64,000 bases of DNA from Streptomyces olivaceoviridis (GCF_014650115.1 NZ_BMUI01000025.1:48350-112349), one strand, 5' to 3'. Counted from the first letter of the stretch, positions 45,831 through 55,065 are shown. The notes: generated from the letters alone by a model not told the origin. Numbers and translations: made by a program.

Positions 45831-46505
45831 TCAGGACAGACGGCGGCGGTACTCGTCGACGGCCAGCGCCGCCGCACCGCTGACATGGTGCTCGCAGGCG
45901 GCTCGCGCCGCGGCGGCGTCGCAGGCGACGGCCGCGGCTTCGACGATGCGCCGGAACTCCCCGAAGGAGATCCGCGCCCGCTCGTCGTCCACGAAGGCGT
46001 AGCGACGGAAGATCTGGACCCGCGCGTGGATACGGGCGACCTCCTCGGCGAGGACCGGATTGCCGGCGCCTTCGAGCAGGAGTCCGTAGAACCGCTCGTT
46101 GGCCTCCTCGCGCGTCTTGACGGTGCCCCTGAGATAGGTCGTCTCCATCTCGGTCAGGAGCTCCCGCAGCCCGGTTCTCACCTGCTCCGAGGCGTGCAAC
46201 GCGAAGAGTTCGCCCACCAGTCCCTCAAGGGCGCGCCGCACCTCGTAGATCTTCTCGATGTCCTGGGGCGTCAGCACGGTCACGACAGGACCGTGGTGGG
46301 CGACCACCGTCACCAGCCGCTCGGTCTCCAGTTGACGCAGCGCTTCCCTGACCACGGTGCGCGAGACTCCGTAGGCCTCGCACAGGCTGCTTTCACGCAG
46401 GGCGTCGCCGGGCTGGAAGGCCCCGCTGAGGATGTCCTCACGGAGCAGACGTGTGATCTGCTGCCGCAGCGGTGCCGCATGCCGGATCAGCCTCGTAGTG
46501 CTCAT
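45831..46505 (-). CDS. GntR-family (FCD) regulator
   Basis: 224 aa. Winged helix at residues about 12-75 (LREDILSGAFQPGDALRESS, recognition part YGVSRTVVREALRQLE), then an FCD domain with ANERFYGLLLEGAGN and a C-terminal AACEHHVSGA metal-type histidine pair. It lies between the AcoR-like activator and the divergent aldehyde dehydrogenase gene and probably represses the latter in response to an organic acid. Confidence 0.87.
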   Translation of the reverse strand: MSTTRLIRHAAPLRQQITRLLREDILSGAFQPGDALRESSLCEAYGVSRTVVREALRQLETERLVTVVAHHGPVVTVLTPQDIEKIYEVRRALEGLVGELFALHASEQVRTGLRELLTEMETTYLRGTVKTREEANERFYGLLLEGAGNPVLAEEVARIHARVQIFRRYAFVDDERARISFGEFRRIVEAAAVACDAAAARAACEHHVSGAAALAVDEYRRRLS

Positions 46506-46622
46506 GAGGATCTCTCAACCTCCGCTGGTCGCCCGCCGGGCCCGGCAGCTCCCGGGTCCGTGGGGCCACTGTCTCAAATCGATGCACCGGGCCGGATCCG
46601 GCGCCGCGCACCGTAGCGTAAT

Positions 46623-46638
46623 ACGAGATGACAGTCAT
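46623..46638. promoter_or_regulatory. Candidate GntR operator before aldehyde dehydrogenase
   Basis: ACGAGATGAC (46623-46632) overlaps ATGACAGTCAT (46628-46638), an 11-bp palindrome, in the divergent gap 46506-46733. The first part recurs inverted upstream of the AcoR-like gene. Position about 100 bases before the dehydrogenase start fits a repressor site. Confidence 0.45.
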
Positions 46639-46733
46639 ACGTCACCGCGCGTTCGCGCGGTGCGGCACCCGCGGCGGCTCCGCCCGAGCCGGCCGGCCGC
46701 ATCCGTTCCCGCCCACAGAGGAGGACGCCTTCC

Positions 46734-48224
46734 ATGCCGACACCGATCGCGCCCGTCACAGCGCAGGTCCGCGGACGACAGATCCCCGTCGATCTGTACA
46801 TCGACGGCACGTGGACACACGCCGCCGAGACGTTCCCGGTCCTCAACCCAGCGACCTCCGGGACGATCGCCGAGGTCGCTGACGGCACCGTCGCACAGGC
46901 ACTCGCCGGGCTGGACGCGGCCGTCGCCGCTCAGGACGCCTGGCGTCACGTGCTGCCGCGCGAGCGCGCCGACCTGTTCCACCGCGCGCACCGACTGCTC
47001 CTGGAGCGTGCCGACGACATCGTCGAGACCATGACGCTGGAGAGCGGCAAGCCGTTGAGCGAGGCCCGGGGCGAGTTCCAGCTCTCGGCCGACTTCTTCC
47101 TCTGGTACGCCGAGCAGGTCGCCCACCTCCACGGCACCTACGCGCACGGCTCCCGGGGCGCCTACCGCGTCGTCACCACCCACCAGCCGGTCGGCCCGTG
47201 TCTTTTGATCACTCCCTGGAACTTCCCGCTGCTGATGATCGCCCGCAAGGCCGGTGCCGCACTCGCCGCCGGATGCACGGTCGTGGTGAAGTCCGCGAAG
47301 GAGACTCCGCTGACCTGCGCCTTGTTCGTGCAGGCACTGCACGACGCCGGCTTCCCCGCGGGCGTGGTCAACCTCGTCCACACGACGGCCTCGTCCCAGG
47401 TGTCGGCAGCGCTCATGGCGGACCGCCGCCTGCGCAAGGTGAGCTTCACCGGCTCGACCGGTGTGGGCAGCACCCTGCTGAGCCAGGCGGCTGCGCACAT
47501 CACCAACGCCTCGATGGAACTCGGCGGCGACGGTCCCTTCATCGTGCTCGACGACGCCGACCTCGACCTGGCGGCCGAGCAGGCGATCGTGTGCAAGTTC
47601 CGCAATGCCGGTCAGGCCTGCGTGGCGGCCAACCGGATCATCGTCGACAGCCGCGTGGCACAGGAGTTCACGGCCAAGTTCGTCGCGTTGACCGAGAAGC
47701 TGAAGGTCGGCGACGGGTTCGACCCGGCCGCGGAGGTCGGCCCGATCATCTCGGCCCGGCAGCGCGAGACCGTCAAGGAACTCGTCAACGGCTTCCTGGA
47801 CATCGGGGCGACCCTGCTGACCGGGGGCAAGGAGGTGCCGGGCGACGGATTCTTCTTCGAGCCGACCGTCTTCTCGGTGACACAGGCCGACGACGACCTC
47901 TGCCACCGGGAGCTGTTCGCCCCCATCGCGACCATCTACACCGTCGATTCGGTCGCCGAGGCGGTGCAGGTCGCCAACGACACCTCCTACGGCCTCGCCG
48001 CGTACGTGTTCACCCGCAACCTGGACCGCGCGGTCGCCGTGAGCGAGCGCCTCGACTTCGGCATGGTCGGCGTCAACCGCGGGATCATGGCCGACCCCGC
48101 GGCGGCGTTCGGCGGCATCAAGGCCTCCGGGCTCGGCCGCGAAGGCGGACACGAGGCGATCTACGAGTTCCTGGAGCCCAAGTACCTGGCCATCACCGTG
48201 AACGAGACGGAGGCGGGCCTGTGA
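46734..48224 (+). CDS. NAD(P)-dependent aldehyde dehydrogenase
   Basis: 496 aa ALDH superfamily. FTGSTGVGS cofactor loop, catalytic Glu in MELGGDGPF, nucleophile C296 in AGQACVAANR, and C-terminal AAFGGIKASGLGREGG. Closest in style to succinate-semialdehyde and 6-oxohexanoate-type dehydrogenases. GAGGAGG precedes ATG 46734. Overlaps the alcohol dehydrogenase by GTGA. It should oxidise the aldehyde made from the alcohol half of the cleaved ester. Confidence 0.9.
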   Translation: MPTPIAPVTAQVRGRQIPVDLYIDGTWTHAAETFPVLNPATSGTIAEVADGTVAQALAGLDAAVAAQDAWRHVLPRERADLFHRAHRLLLERADDIVETMTLESGKPLSEARGEFQLSADFFLWYAEQVAHLHGTYAHGSRGAYRVVTTHQPVGPCLLITPWNFPLLMIARKAGAALAAGCTVVVKSAKETPLTCALFVQALHDAGFPAGVVNLVHTTASSQVSAALMADRRLRKVSFTGSTGVGSTLLSQAAAHITNASMELGGDGPFIVLDDADLDLAAEQAIVCKFRNAGQACVAANRIIVDSRVAQEFTAKFVALTEKLKVGDGFDPAAEVGPIISARQRETVKELVNGFLDIGATLLTGGKEVPGDGFFFEPTVFSVTQADDDLCHRELFAPIATIYTVDSVAEAVQVANDTSYGLAAYVFTRNLDRAVAVSERLDFGMVGVNRGIMADPAAAFGGIKASGLGREGGHEAIYEFLEPKYLAITVNETEAGL

Positions 48225-49459
48225 CGTCCCGCATCGCCTCCCTCGGCGTCCTGCGCCAGCCCAGGACCGTTCTCTTCGGTCCCGGTGAGCGGCGCCACCT
48301 GCCCCGGCTCCTGGCCGAGATCGGACGGCACGTCCTCGTCGTCACGGACGCCCGCATGGCACAGGCGACCGAGTTCACGGACATGATGACGGCCATCGAG
48401 GCACAGGGGATCACGGTCTCGGTGTTCTCCGGGGCCGAACCGGACCTGCCACGCGAGAACGTGGTCACCGTCGTCGGCCGGTACGGCGACACCGGCGTGG
48501 ACGCCCTGCTGGCGGTCGGGGGCGGCTCGTGCCTCGACCTGGCGAAGGTGTCCGCCGTCGTCCTCGCACACGGCGGCGACGTCCGGGACTACTACGGCGA
48601 GTTCCTCGTCCCGGGTCCCGGGCTGCCGGTCATCACCGTGCCCACCACCGCCGGTACCGGCGCCGAGGTCACCTGCGTCTCGGTCGTCTTCGACCGGGAG
48701 AAGGGCATGAAGGTCGGCGTCGCCAGCCCCCACCTGGAGGCGTACGCCGCCGTCATCGACCCCGAGCTCACCCTCTCCTGCCCGCCGGCGCTCACCGCGG
48801 CCACGGCCGCCGACGCGCTGACCCACCTGGTCGAGACGTTCACCGACCGCGTCAAGGAGGTGACGCCGGACTTCCTGGCCCGTCACCTCTACGTGGGCAA
48901 GAACCCGCTGACCGACATCTTCTGCCGCAGCGGCCTGACCCTGCTGAACTCGTCCCTGGAGGACGTGGTCGCCGACCCCTCCGACATCGCGGCACGCTCC
49001 GCGACCATGCTGGCCGCGTACAACGCGGGCATGGCCATCAACACCGCCGGTACCGCCGCGGCGCACGCCATCCAGTCCCCGATCGGGGCGCTGACCCACA
49101 CCCCGCACGGGTTCGGCGTCGGGGCGCTCCTGCCGTACGTGATGCGCTTCAACCTGCCGTCCCGGGTCGCGGAGTTCGCGGAGATCGGGACGCTGCTCGG
49201 TGTCGCGGACCCGGAGTCGGCCCCCTTGGACCAGGCGAAGGCCGGCATCCTGCGCGTCGAGGCACTGCTGGAGACCGTCGGCTGCCCGACCGACCTGAAG
49301 ACGCTCGGGCTGGACCCGGAGGACTTCTCCTACGTGGCCGACCAGGCGATGCTCGCGACCCGTCTGACGGCGAACAACCCGCGCGAGCTCACCCACGAGG
49401 CCGTCGTCGAGATCCTGCGGCGGGGTCACGACGACGACCGTGGTTGGTGGTCGGTGTGA
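48221..49459 (+). CDS. Iron-containing alcohol dehydrogenase
   Basis: 412 aa group III ADH. N-terminal FGPGERRHLPRLLAEIG, GGGSCLDLAK nucleotide loop, TVPTTAGTGAEVTCVSV, and metal-binding segments DALTHLVETF and LTHTPHGFGVG with the conserved Asp/His ligands. GTG start overlaps the aldehyde dehydrogenase stop and its end overlaps the next gene. Together with the ALDH it converts an alcohol to an acid, as ChnD/ChnE do in cyclohexanone degradation (analogy, not identity). Confidence 0.9.
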   Translation: MTSRIASLGVLRQPRTVLFGPGERRHLPRLLAEIGRHVLVVTDARMAQATEFTDMMTAIEAQGITVSVFSGAEPDLPRENVVTVVGRYGDTGVDALLAVGGGSCLDLAKVSAVVLAHGGDVRDYYGEFLVPGPGLPVITVPTTAGTGAEVTCVSVVFDREKGMKVGVASPHLEAYAAVIDPELTLSCPPALTAATAADALTHLVETFTDRVKEVTPDFLARHLYVGKNPLTDIFCRSGLTLLNSSLEDVVADPSDIAARSATMLAAYNAGMAINTAGTAAAHAIQSPIGALTHTPHGFGVGALLPYVMRFNLPSRVAEFAEIGTLLGVADPESAPLDQAKAGILRVEALLETVGCPTDLKTLGLDPEDFSYVADQAMLATRLTANNPRELTHEAVVEILRRGHDDDRGWWSV

Positions 49460-50433
49460 CGGGTCCAGCCGTGCCCCCGGCACCCGGCCCGAGGGAGCCG
49501 CTCGCCGTCGCCGGCGCCGGCTCCATCGGAGTCGCCTTCGCCCTCGTCCTCGCACGGGCCGGACACCCGGTCCAGGTGTGGGATCCGTTCCCGGACGCTC
49601 TGGCACGCGCCCACGAGGAACTCTCCGACCGCCTCGGCCGGTTGTCCGTGCACGGTCTCGTCGAGGACCCGGTCGCCGTGCGGGAGCGGGTCGCGTTCAC
49701 CCACGACCTGGCGGAGGCGGTCGCGGGGGTGGCGCTGGTGCAGGAATGCGCACCGGAGCGGTTGGACGTCAAGCAGGAGGTGATCCGGCGCGCGGCCCAC
49801 AGCGCGCCCGACCGGGCGGTGTTCGCCAGTTCCAGCTCGGCGATACGTCCCAGCCTCCTCGCTGCCGGCCTGCCCGACGGGCTGCGGGAGCGCATCCTGG
49901 TCGGCCACCCCGGCAATCCGCCGTACCTCCTGCCGGTGATCGAGGTCGTCCCCTCCCCCGGCACCGCTGCCTGGGCCGTGGAGCGCGCCCGTACCCTCTA
50001 CACCGGCGCGGGGCTACGCCCGGTGACGGTCCGTCACGAACCGGAGGGGTTCGTGTTCAACCGGCTTCAGGGTGCCGTGCTGCGTGAGGCCTACTGCCTG
50101 GTCCGGGACGGGGTCGCGACCGTCGACGAGATCGACGAGGTCGTCCGCAGCGGTCTCGGACGCCGGTGGAGCCTCATCGGGCCGTTCGAGACGGTCGACC
50201 TCAACACCCGCGGCGGTCTCGCGTCACACGCGGAGACGATGGGACCCGCCTATGCGCGCATGGGCGCCGAGCGTGGTCAGCACGACCCGTGGACGCCGGA
50301 CCTCGTGTCGAGCGCGGTGCGCCAGCGTCGCGGCCTCCTGCCGCTCGACCGGTGGCAGGAGCGGGTTCGCTGGCGAGACGAGCAGCTCATGCGGCTGACA
50401 CCCCTGTGGGAGGACATACGTGACACGTCCTGA
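49456..50433 (+). CDS. 3-hydroxyacyl-CoA dehydrogenase family, lambda-crystallin/gulonate DH-like
   Basis: 325 aa. N-terminal NAD motif VAGAGSIGVAFALVLARAG, FASSSSAIRPS, VGHPGNPPYLLPVIEVVPSP with the conserved His, FVFNRLQGAVLREAYCLV, then an all-helical C-terminal domain. Length and the lack of hydratase fusion match lambda-crystallin-type L-gulonate 3-dehydrogenases and related carnitine or hydroxy-acid dehydrogenases. It starts within the last codon of the alcohol dehydrogenase and ends the operon. Substrate uncertain. Confidence 0.85.
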   Translation: MTGPAVPPAPGPREPLAVAGAGSIGVAFALVLARAGHPVQVWDPFPDALARAHEELSDRLGRLSVHGLVEDPVAVRERVAFTHDLAEAVAGVALVQECAPERLDVKQEVIRRAAHSAPDRAVFASSSSAIRPSLLAAGLPDGLRERILVGHPGNPPYLLPVIEVVPSPGTAAWAVERARTLYTGAGLRPVTVRHEPEGFVFNRLQGAVLREAYCLVRDGVATVDEIDEVVRSGLGRRWSLIGPFETVDLNTRGGLASHAETMGPAYARMGAERGQHDPWTPDLVSSAVRQRRGLLPLDRWQERVRWRDEQLMRLTPLWEDIRDTS

Positions 50434-50466
50434 ATCCCGCTCGGGTCCCGGACACCGCGGCCGTGG

Positions 50467-50497
50467 GCGGGGGCGACGCGCCTCGGGCCGCCCCCGC
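50467..50497. terminator. Terminator hairpin
   Basis: GCGGGGGC (50467-50474) and GCCCCCGC (50490-50497) form an 8-bp GC stem 34 bases after the dehydrogenase stop, between convergent operons. The rest of the gap to 50669 shows nothing else. Confidence 0.6.
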
Positions 50498-50669
50498 TGA
50501 ACGCCCGGTCGAGTGGAGCACGCGCGCACGACACAGGTGACGGGAAGGACACCACCGCGGGTCGCGACCGGGTCGCCGGGGCGTCCTTCGGCGCCTGGCC
50601 CGACGGGGCGCACGGCACGCGCCCCGGCCCTCCCCGTCCTGCCACCAGAGGCGCGGGCGGTCGCTGCTC

Positions 50670-51464
50670 TCATGGCCGCGGTGGCAGCCTCAGTGCCTGC
50701 ATCCCGCCGTCGACCGCGAGGTCCGTGCCCGTGGTGGCGCCCGAGCGGGGGCCGGCCAAGTAGGCGACGGCGGCGGCGACTTCCTCGGCGCTGACCAGTC
50801 GTCCGCTCGGCTGGCGGGCCGCGAGGGCGGCGCGCTCGGCGTCGGCGTCGTCCGCGGCTGAGAGGAGCCGGCCCACCCAGGGCGTGTCCACCGTGCCGGG
50901 GTTCACGCAGCACACCCGGATGCCCTCGCACAGATGGTCGGCCGCCATGGCACGGGTCAGGGCCAGAACGGCGCCCTTGCTCGCCGAGTACAAGGCCCGC
51001 CGGGGCAGCCCGGCGGTGGCTGCGATCGAGCACATGTTGACGATCGCGGCATGCCCGGCGCCCCCTGCGGCGGCCTTGCGCAGCGCGGGCAGGGCGGCCG
51101 TCGTGACGCGGGCGATGCCGATGACGTTGACGTCGAGCACGCGGTGCCACTCGTCGGGGGTGTTGTCCTCGACCGTGCCCTGCGCTCCGATCCCCGCGTT
51201 GTTGACGAGTACGTGGATGTCACCGAGTTCGTTCGTCACCGTGTCGACGGCCGTACGGACGGCTTGGTCGTCGGTGACGTCGCAGTGGACGTGCAGGAAG
51301 GGCTCGTCGGTCGCGGCCAGGTCGAGTACGGCGACTTCCGCGCCTCGCGCGTGCAGTTCGCGGGCGGTGGCCAGACCGATGCCGGAGGCGCCGCCGGTGA
51401 CTACGGCGACGAGACCCTCGTACTCGGCGCGGGGGGTGCGGTGGTGGTCGGTGGTGCGGGGCAT
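50670..51464 (-). CDS. SDR, 2-keto-3-deoxy-sugar-acid dehydrogenase-like
   Basis: 264 aa SDR. TGGASGIG motif, NNAGIGAQGTVEDNTPDEWH, CSIAATAGLPRRALYSASKG active site, VNPGTVDTPWVGRLL, and tail AVDGGMQALRL. The GTVEDN and DTPWV features remind me of 2-keto-3-deoxy-L-fuconate dehydrogenases rather than generic acyl reductases. That enzyme oxidises C4 of the keto-deoxy acid made by a sugar-acid dehydratase. The enolase-superfamily enzyme three genes up on the same strand would fit as that dehydratase. Confidence 0.82.
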   Translation of the reverse strand: MPRTTDHHRTPRAEYEGLVAVVTGGASGIGLATARELHARGAEVAVLDLAATDEPFLHVHCDVTDDQAVRTAVDTVTNELGDIHVLVNNAGIGAQGTVEDNTPDEWHRVLDVNVIGIARVTTAALPALRKAAAGGAGHAAIVNMCSIAATAGLPRRALYSASKGAVLALTRAMAADHLCEGIRVCCVNPGTVDTPWVGRLLSAADDADAERAALAARQPSGRLVSAEEVAAAVAYLAGPRSGATTGTDLAVDGGMQALRLPPRP

Positions 51465-51578
51465 CGTTCCGTCCTTCGCTGCGACCGGGTTCCAGGGTTC
51501 GTGAACTGGCTGCGTGGATACTGGGGTTGTTCCGTCGGGGGGCTGTCCGCGCCGCGGGGTGCGTTCGGTGGCATGGGG

Positions 51579-52934
51579 TCAGCGGTAGGTGCCGGTCGAG
51601 TCCCGGAGCGCGTCGACCGTGGTGGCGGTGAGGTCACGGCCGCGGGTCTCGGGGCCGAGGCCCACCGCGAGACCGCCGATGGCGCAGGAGGCGACGACGA
51701 ACAACGCGACGCTCCAGGAGCGGCCCCCCGTCGCGGCGACGAGGGCGACGGCGATGAGCGGAGTCAGTCCGCCGGTGACGGCGCCGGCGACCTCGCGGTA
51801 CAGGGCGAGGCCGGTGAAACGGGACCGTGCGGTGAACAGCTCGCTGTAGTAGGCGGCCTGCGGGGCGAACATGCAGCCCACGCCGATGCCCATGCTCACC
51901 ACGACGGCAAGGGTGACGGTGAGCGAGGTGTGCGCGTGGTCGATGATCCAGAAGTACGGGAAGACGAACGCGCCGGAGAAGACGGTGCCGGCCAGGGCGA
52001 TCGGCCTGCGGCCGACGCGGTCGGTGAGATGGGCGAACAGGGGGAGGGTGAGGGCTGTCACGGCGGTGCCGACGGTGACGGCGACGGGGCCGGTCGAACT
52101 GGAGAGTTCCAGTGTGTCGGTGAGGTAGGCGGCCAGGAACGTCAGGTTCAGGTAGGCGACGACGTTCTGTGCGGTTTGCAGGCCGAAGACGACCAGGCCG
52201 GCCTTCCATTCGGTGCGCACGACCTCGCGTACGGGGGACACCCCGGCGGTCTCCGAGCGTTCCTGGGCTGCTTCGAACGCCGGGCTCTCGGCCAGCCGCA
52301 GTCGGATCACCAGGGCCACGGCGATGACCAGCACGCTGGCCGCGAAGGGGACTCGCCAGCCCCAGGCCAGGAACTGGTCCTCCGGCAGCTGGGTCACCAG
52401 TGCGAAGGCGCCGGAGGCGAGGAGGATGCCGACGTAGACGCCGACGCTGGGCGCCGCACCGAACAGTCCGCGTCGTCGCGGCTGCGAGAATTCGGCCGCC
52501 AGGATGGCCGCCCCGCCGTATTCGGCTCCGGCCCCGAGCCCCTGGACGGCACGCAGGAGGACCAGCAGGACGGGGGCGAGGACGCCCACCTGCCCGTACG
52601 TCGGGACCAGGGCCATGCCGACGGTGGAGGCGCCCATCACCACGAGGGTGATGACCAGGACGCGTTTGCGGCCGAAGAGGTCGCCGAGGCGACCGAAGAG
52701 GAGACCGCCGAGCGGCCGGACGAAGTAGCCGACGGCGAGGGTCCCGAAGGAGACGAGGAGCGAGGCCGTGGGGTCGGACGACGGAAAAATGATCTTGTTG
52801 AAGACAAGGGCCGCCGCCGTGCCGTAGAGGTAGAAGTCGTACCATTCGAGCGCCGAGCCGACGAGGGAGGCCAGCAGGACCCTGCGGCGGTGCGCGGTGG
52901 CGGCGGCGGGCTGCGCCGTTGAGAGGGTGGACAT
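51579..52934 (-). CDS. MHS-family MFS transporter (organic acid/H+ symporter type)
   Basis: 451 aa, about twelve helices. Typical ProP/ShiA/KgtP layout: LLASLVGSALEWYDFYLYGT at the first helix, the long FGRLGDLFGRKRVLVITLVVMG loop, QGLGAGAEYGGAAILAAE, and a cytoplasmic central loop. These symporters take up small acids. Beside an acid-sugar enzyme set, import of an aldonic or uronic acid is the best guess. Same strand as its neighbours. Confidence 0.87.
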   Translation of the reverse strand: MSTLSTAQPAAATAHRRRVLLASLVGSALEWYDFYLYGTAAALVFNKIIFPSSDPTASLLVSFGTLAVGYFVRPLGGLLFGRLGDLFGRKRVLVITLVVMGASTVGMALVPTYGQVGVLAPVLLVLLRAVQGLGAGAEYGGAAILAAEFSQPRRRGLFGAAPSVGVYVGILLASGAFALVTQLPEDQFLAWGWRVPFAASVLVIAVALVIRLRLAESPAFEAAQERSETAGVSPVREVVRTEWKAGLVVFGLQTAQNVVAYLNLTFLAAYLTDTLELSSSTGPVAVTVGTAVTALTLPLFAHLTDRVGRRPIALAGTVFSGAFVFPYFWIIDHAHTSLTVTLAVVVSMGIGVGCMFAPQAAYYSELFTARSRFTGLALYREVAGAVTGGLTPLIAVALVAATGGRSWSVALFVVASCAIGGLAVGLGPETRGRDLTATTVDALRDSTGTYR

Positions 52935-52974
52935 CGTCGTCCTCCTGTTGCGGGAAGGGGCGGCGGGCGGCGGC

Positions 52975-54063
52975 TCAGGCCACGCGCCGGTCGTCGATGG
53001 CGTCGCGGTCCCAGGCGATGCCGAGCCCCGGCTCCTGTGGTGCGTGCGCGAAACCGTCGACGATGCGGAGTTGACCGCGGGTCACGGCGCGGAGTTGGGG
53101 GATGTACTCGACGTAGCGGGCGTTGGACACGGCGGCGGCGAGGCTGACGTGGATCTCCATCAGGAAGTGCGGGCAGACCTCGACCCCGAACGCCTCGGCG
53201 AGATGCGCGACCTTCAGCCAGGGGGTGACGCCGCCGATCCGCGCGACATCGGGCTGCACGATGCCGGCGGCGCCGCGCTGGAGGTACTCGCGGAAGTGCC
53301 CCAAGGAGTACACGGACTCCCCGACCGCCACGGGGACGGTCGTCGCGGCGGCCAGCCGTGCGTGCCCCGCCACGTCGTCGGCGGGCAGCGGCTCCTCGAA
53401 CCAGCCGACGTCGTAGGGTTCCAGGAGGGCAGCGCGCCGTACCGCCTCGGCGGGGGTGAATGCCTGATTGGCGTCGACCATGAGGTCCATGCCGGGGCCG
53501 ACCGCTTCCCGGACGGCCCGGATGCGCGCCGCGTCCTCCGCGGGGGACGGCTTGCCGATCTTCACCTTCACTCCGCGGAAGCCCTTCTCACGCGCCTCCA
53601 GCGCCCCCGCGACCAACTCGTCCTCGCCGAGATGGAGCCAGCCGTGCTCGGTGTCGTACACCGGCACGGCCGAACGGTGTCCGCCGGCGACACGCCACAG
53701 CGGCTCCCCCGCCCGCAGGCAGCGCAGATCCCACAGCGCCAGGTCAGCGGCGGCCAGGCCCAGCGCGGTGATCGCGCCGACCATCGTGGCCCGGGTGCTG
53801 TCGTACATGGTCCGCCAGGCGCTCTCGATCTCACGGGAGTCGTGACCGACGAGCGAGGGCAGCAGGTGGTCGCGCAGCATCGCAAGGACGGCCCGGCCAC
53901 CGGTGCCGATCGTGTACGAATATCCGGTGCCGGTCAGGCCGTCGTCCGTCGTGACCTCGACGAAGAGGGTCTCCTGCTTGAGGAACGTCTGTGTGGCGTC
54001 CGTGCGCACCGTCTCCACCTCGATGTCCGCGAGGTAGGCCTCCGCCTTGATCACTCGTGCCAC
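52975..54063 (-). CDS. Enolase superfamily, mandelate racemase/acid-sugar dehydratase type
   Basis: 362 aa. Capping domain to about residue 125, then a barrel with base motif K166-x-K168 (GVKVKIG), metal ligands D197 (VDANQ), E223/E224 (FEEPL) and E249 (GES), D272, and general acid/base H299 (CPHFLMEIH). The KxK plus His pair defines the mandelate-racemase subgroup. It is shorter than classic L-fuconate dehydratases (about 430 aa), so its substrate may be another sugar acid. GTG start overlaps the upstream gene's stop by 13 bases. Confidence 0.88.
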   Translation of the reverse strand: MARVIKAEAYLADIEVETVRTDATQTFLKQETLFVEVTTDDGLTGTGYSYTIGTGGRAVLAMLRDHLLPSLVGHDSREIESAWRTMYDSTRATMVGAITALGLAAADLALWDLRCLRAGEPLWRVAGGHRSAVPVYDTEHGWLHLGEDELVAGALEAREKGFRGVKVKIGKPSPAEDAARIRAVREAVGPGMDLMVDANQAFTPAEAVRRAALLEPYDVGWFEEPLPADDVAGHARLAAATTVPVAVGESVYSLGHFREYLQRGAAGIVQPDVARIGGVTPWLKVAHLAEAFGVEVCPHFLMEIHVSLAAAVSNARYVEYIPQLRAVTRGQLRIVDGFAHAPQEPGLGIAWDRDAIDDRRVA

Positions 54064-55007
54064 TGCTGCTCCTGGTTCTCGAAGGTGTCGTGTGTCGCTG
54101 CCGGCGCGGCGTCGAGAGCGGCGATGAGCGCCAGCACCGCCGTGCACACCGGCACGGCGAGCCCGTGCCGGTGTGCCCTGCGGACGACCGCGCCGAGCAG
54201 CCCGTCGTACTCAAGGCGGCGGCCGGCGAGGCGGTCGGCGAGCATCGACGAGCCGGCGCCGGCCGGCCGGGCGTCGATCCAGGCGAGGACGTCGTCGACG
54301 GCCGCGGCCGGAAGCCGGGCGCCCTCCGCCCGGCCCACCGCGGCGACTTCCGCGAGCATCGTGGCCGCCAGGTCCCGGACGGCCGGGTCGCCGAAGACCT
54401 CGACCCGGCGGCAGGTGAGCGTCGTGAGGGGGTTGGCGACGGCGTTGACCATGAGCTTGCGCCAGGCGGCGGTGGTGAAGTCCGAGACCTGGCACACGCC
54501 CAGCCCGGTCCGGTCGAGGAGCGGGCGGGCGCGGCGCCCCGGCGCGTCGTCACCGATGACCAGGCCCGGGCCGTCCTGTCGCACCTCCACGCGGTCCCTG
54601 CCGTGCCGTTCGGCATTGAAGTGGACCAGGGCGGGCACGACGTGGCGGGGTGTGACGTGGGGCGGCACCAGCTCCCGGTGCTCGATGCCGTTCTGCGCCA
54701 CGATGACCAGGCTGTGGCTGTCGACCAGCCGCTCCAGCCAGGCGCGTGCCGCGTTCCGCTGATGCAGCTTGGTCGCCACCAGCACCCAGCGGAAGGGGTG
54801 CACGCGGGCTGGTTCGCTGTGCCACTCCACGTCGACGGTCCGCATCCCGTGCTCATCGCTCGACGTCACCGCGGACAGTGGCACCGTGCCGGGCCGTCCG
54901 CACAGCGTCACCGGGTGCCCGCGCTCGGCCAGCCGGGCCGCGAGCGCAAGGCCGACGGCTCCCGGACCGACCACGGCGACGGGGTCGGTCCCCGGGGTGC
55001 TCAGCAT
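54051..55007 (-). CDS. Ketopantoate reductase-like (ApbA/PanE family) dehydrogenase
   Basis: 318 aa. N-terminal NADPH motif VAVVGPGAVGLALAARLAERG, VATKLHQ, VIVAQNGIEHRE. The C-terminal helical domain has the substrate-binding DFTTAAWRKLMVNAVANPLTTL, where the Lys and Asn are the PanE catalytic and binding residues. Outside a pantothenate locus, such proteins usually reduce another 2-keto acid, fitting the keto-deoxy acids expected here. ATG 55007 follows GGGAGAGG. First gene after the divergent GntR promoter. Confidence 0.85.
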   Translation of the reverse strand: MLSTPGTDPVAVVGPGAVGLALAARLAERGHPVTLCGRPGTVPLSAVTSSDEHGMRTVDVEWHSEPARVHPFRWVLVATKLHQRNAARAWLERLVDSHSLVIVAQNGIEHRELVPPHVTPRHVVPALVHFNAERHGRDRVEVRQDGPGLVIGDDAPGRRARPLLDRTGLGVCQVSDFTTAAWRKLMVNAVANPLTTLTCRRVEVFGDPAVRDLAATMLAEVAAVGRAEGARLPAAAVDDVLAWIDARPAGAGSSMLADRLAGRRLEYDGLLGAVVRRAHRHGLAVPVCTAVLALIAALDAAPAATHDTFENQEQQWHE

Positions 55008-55022
55008 CCTCTCCCGCCCCAC

Positions 55023-55065
55023 TTTCCTATAGGAAACGGCGACAGAGGGAAGGATGCTATAGGAA
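55023..55065. promoter_or_regulatory. GntR operator: 14-bp palindrome plus second copy
   Basis: TTTCCTATAGGAAA (55023-55036) is a perfect palindrome located 16 bases upstream of the ketopantoate-reductase-like start. CTATAGGAA recurs at 55057-55065, 34 bases further. They lie in the divergent gap shared with the GntR gene at 55175 and are its most likely binding sites. Confidence 0.65.
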
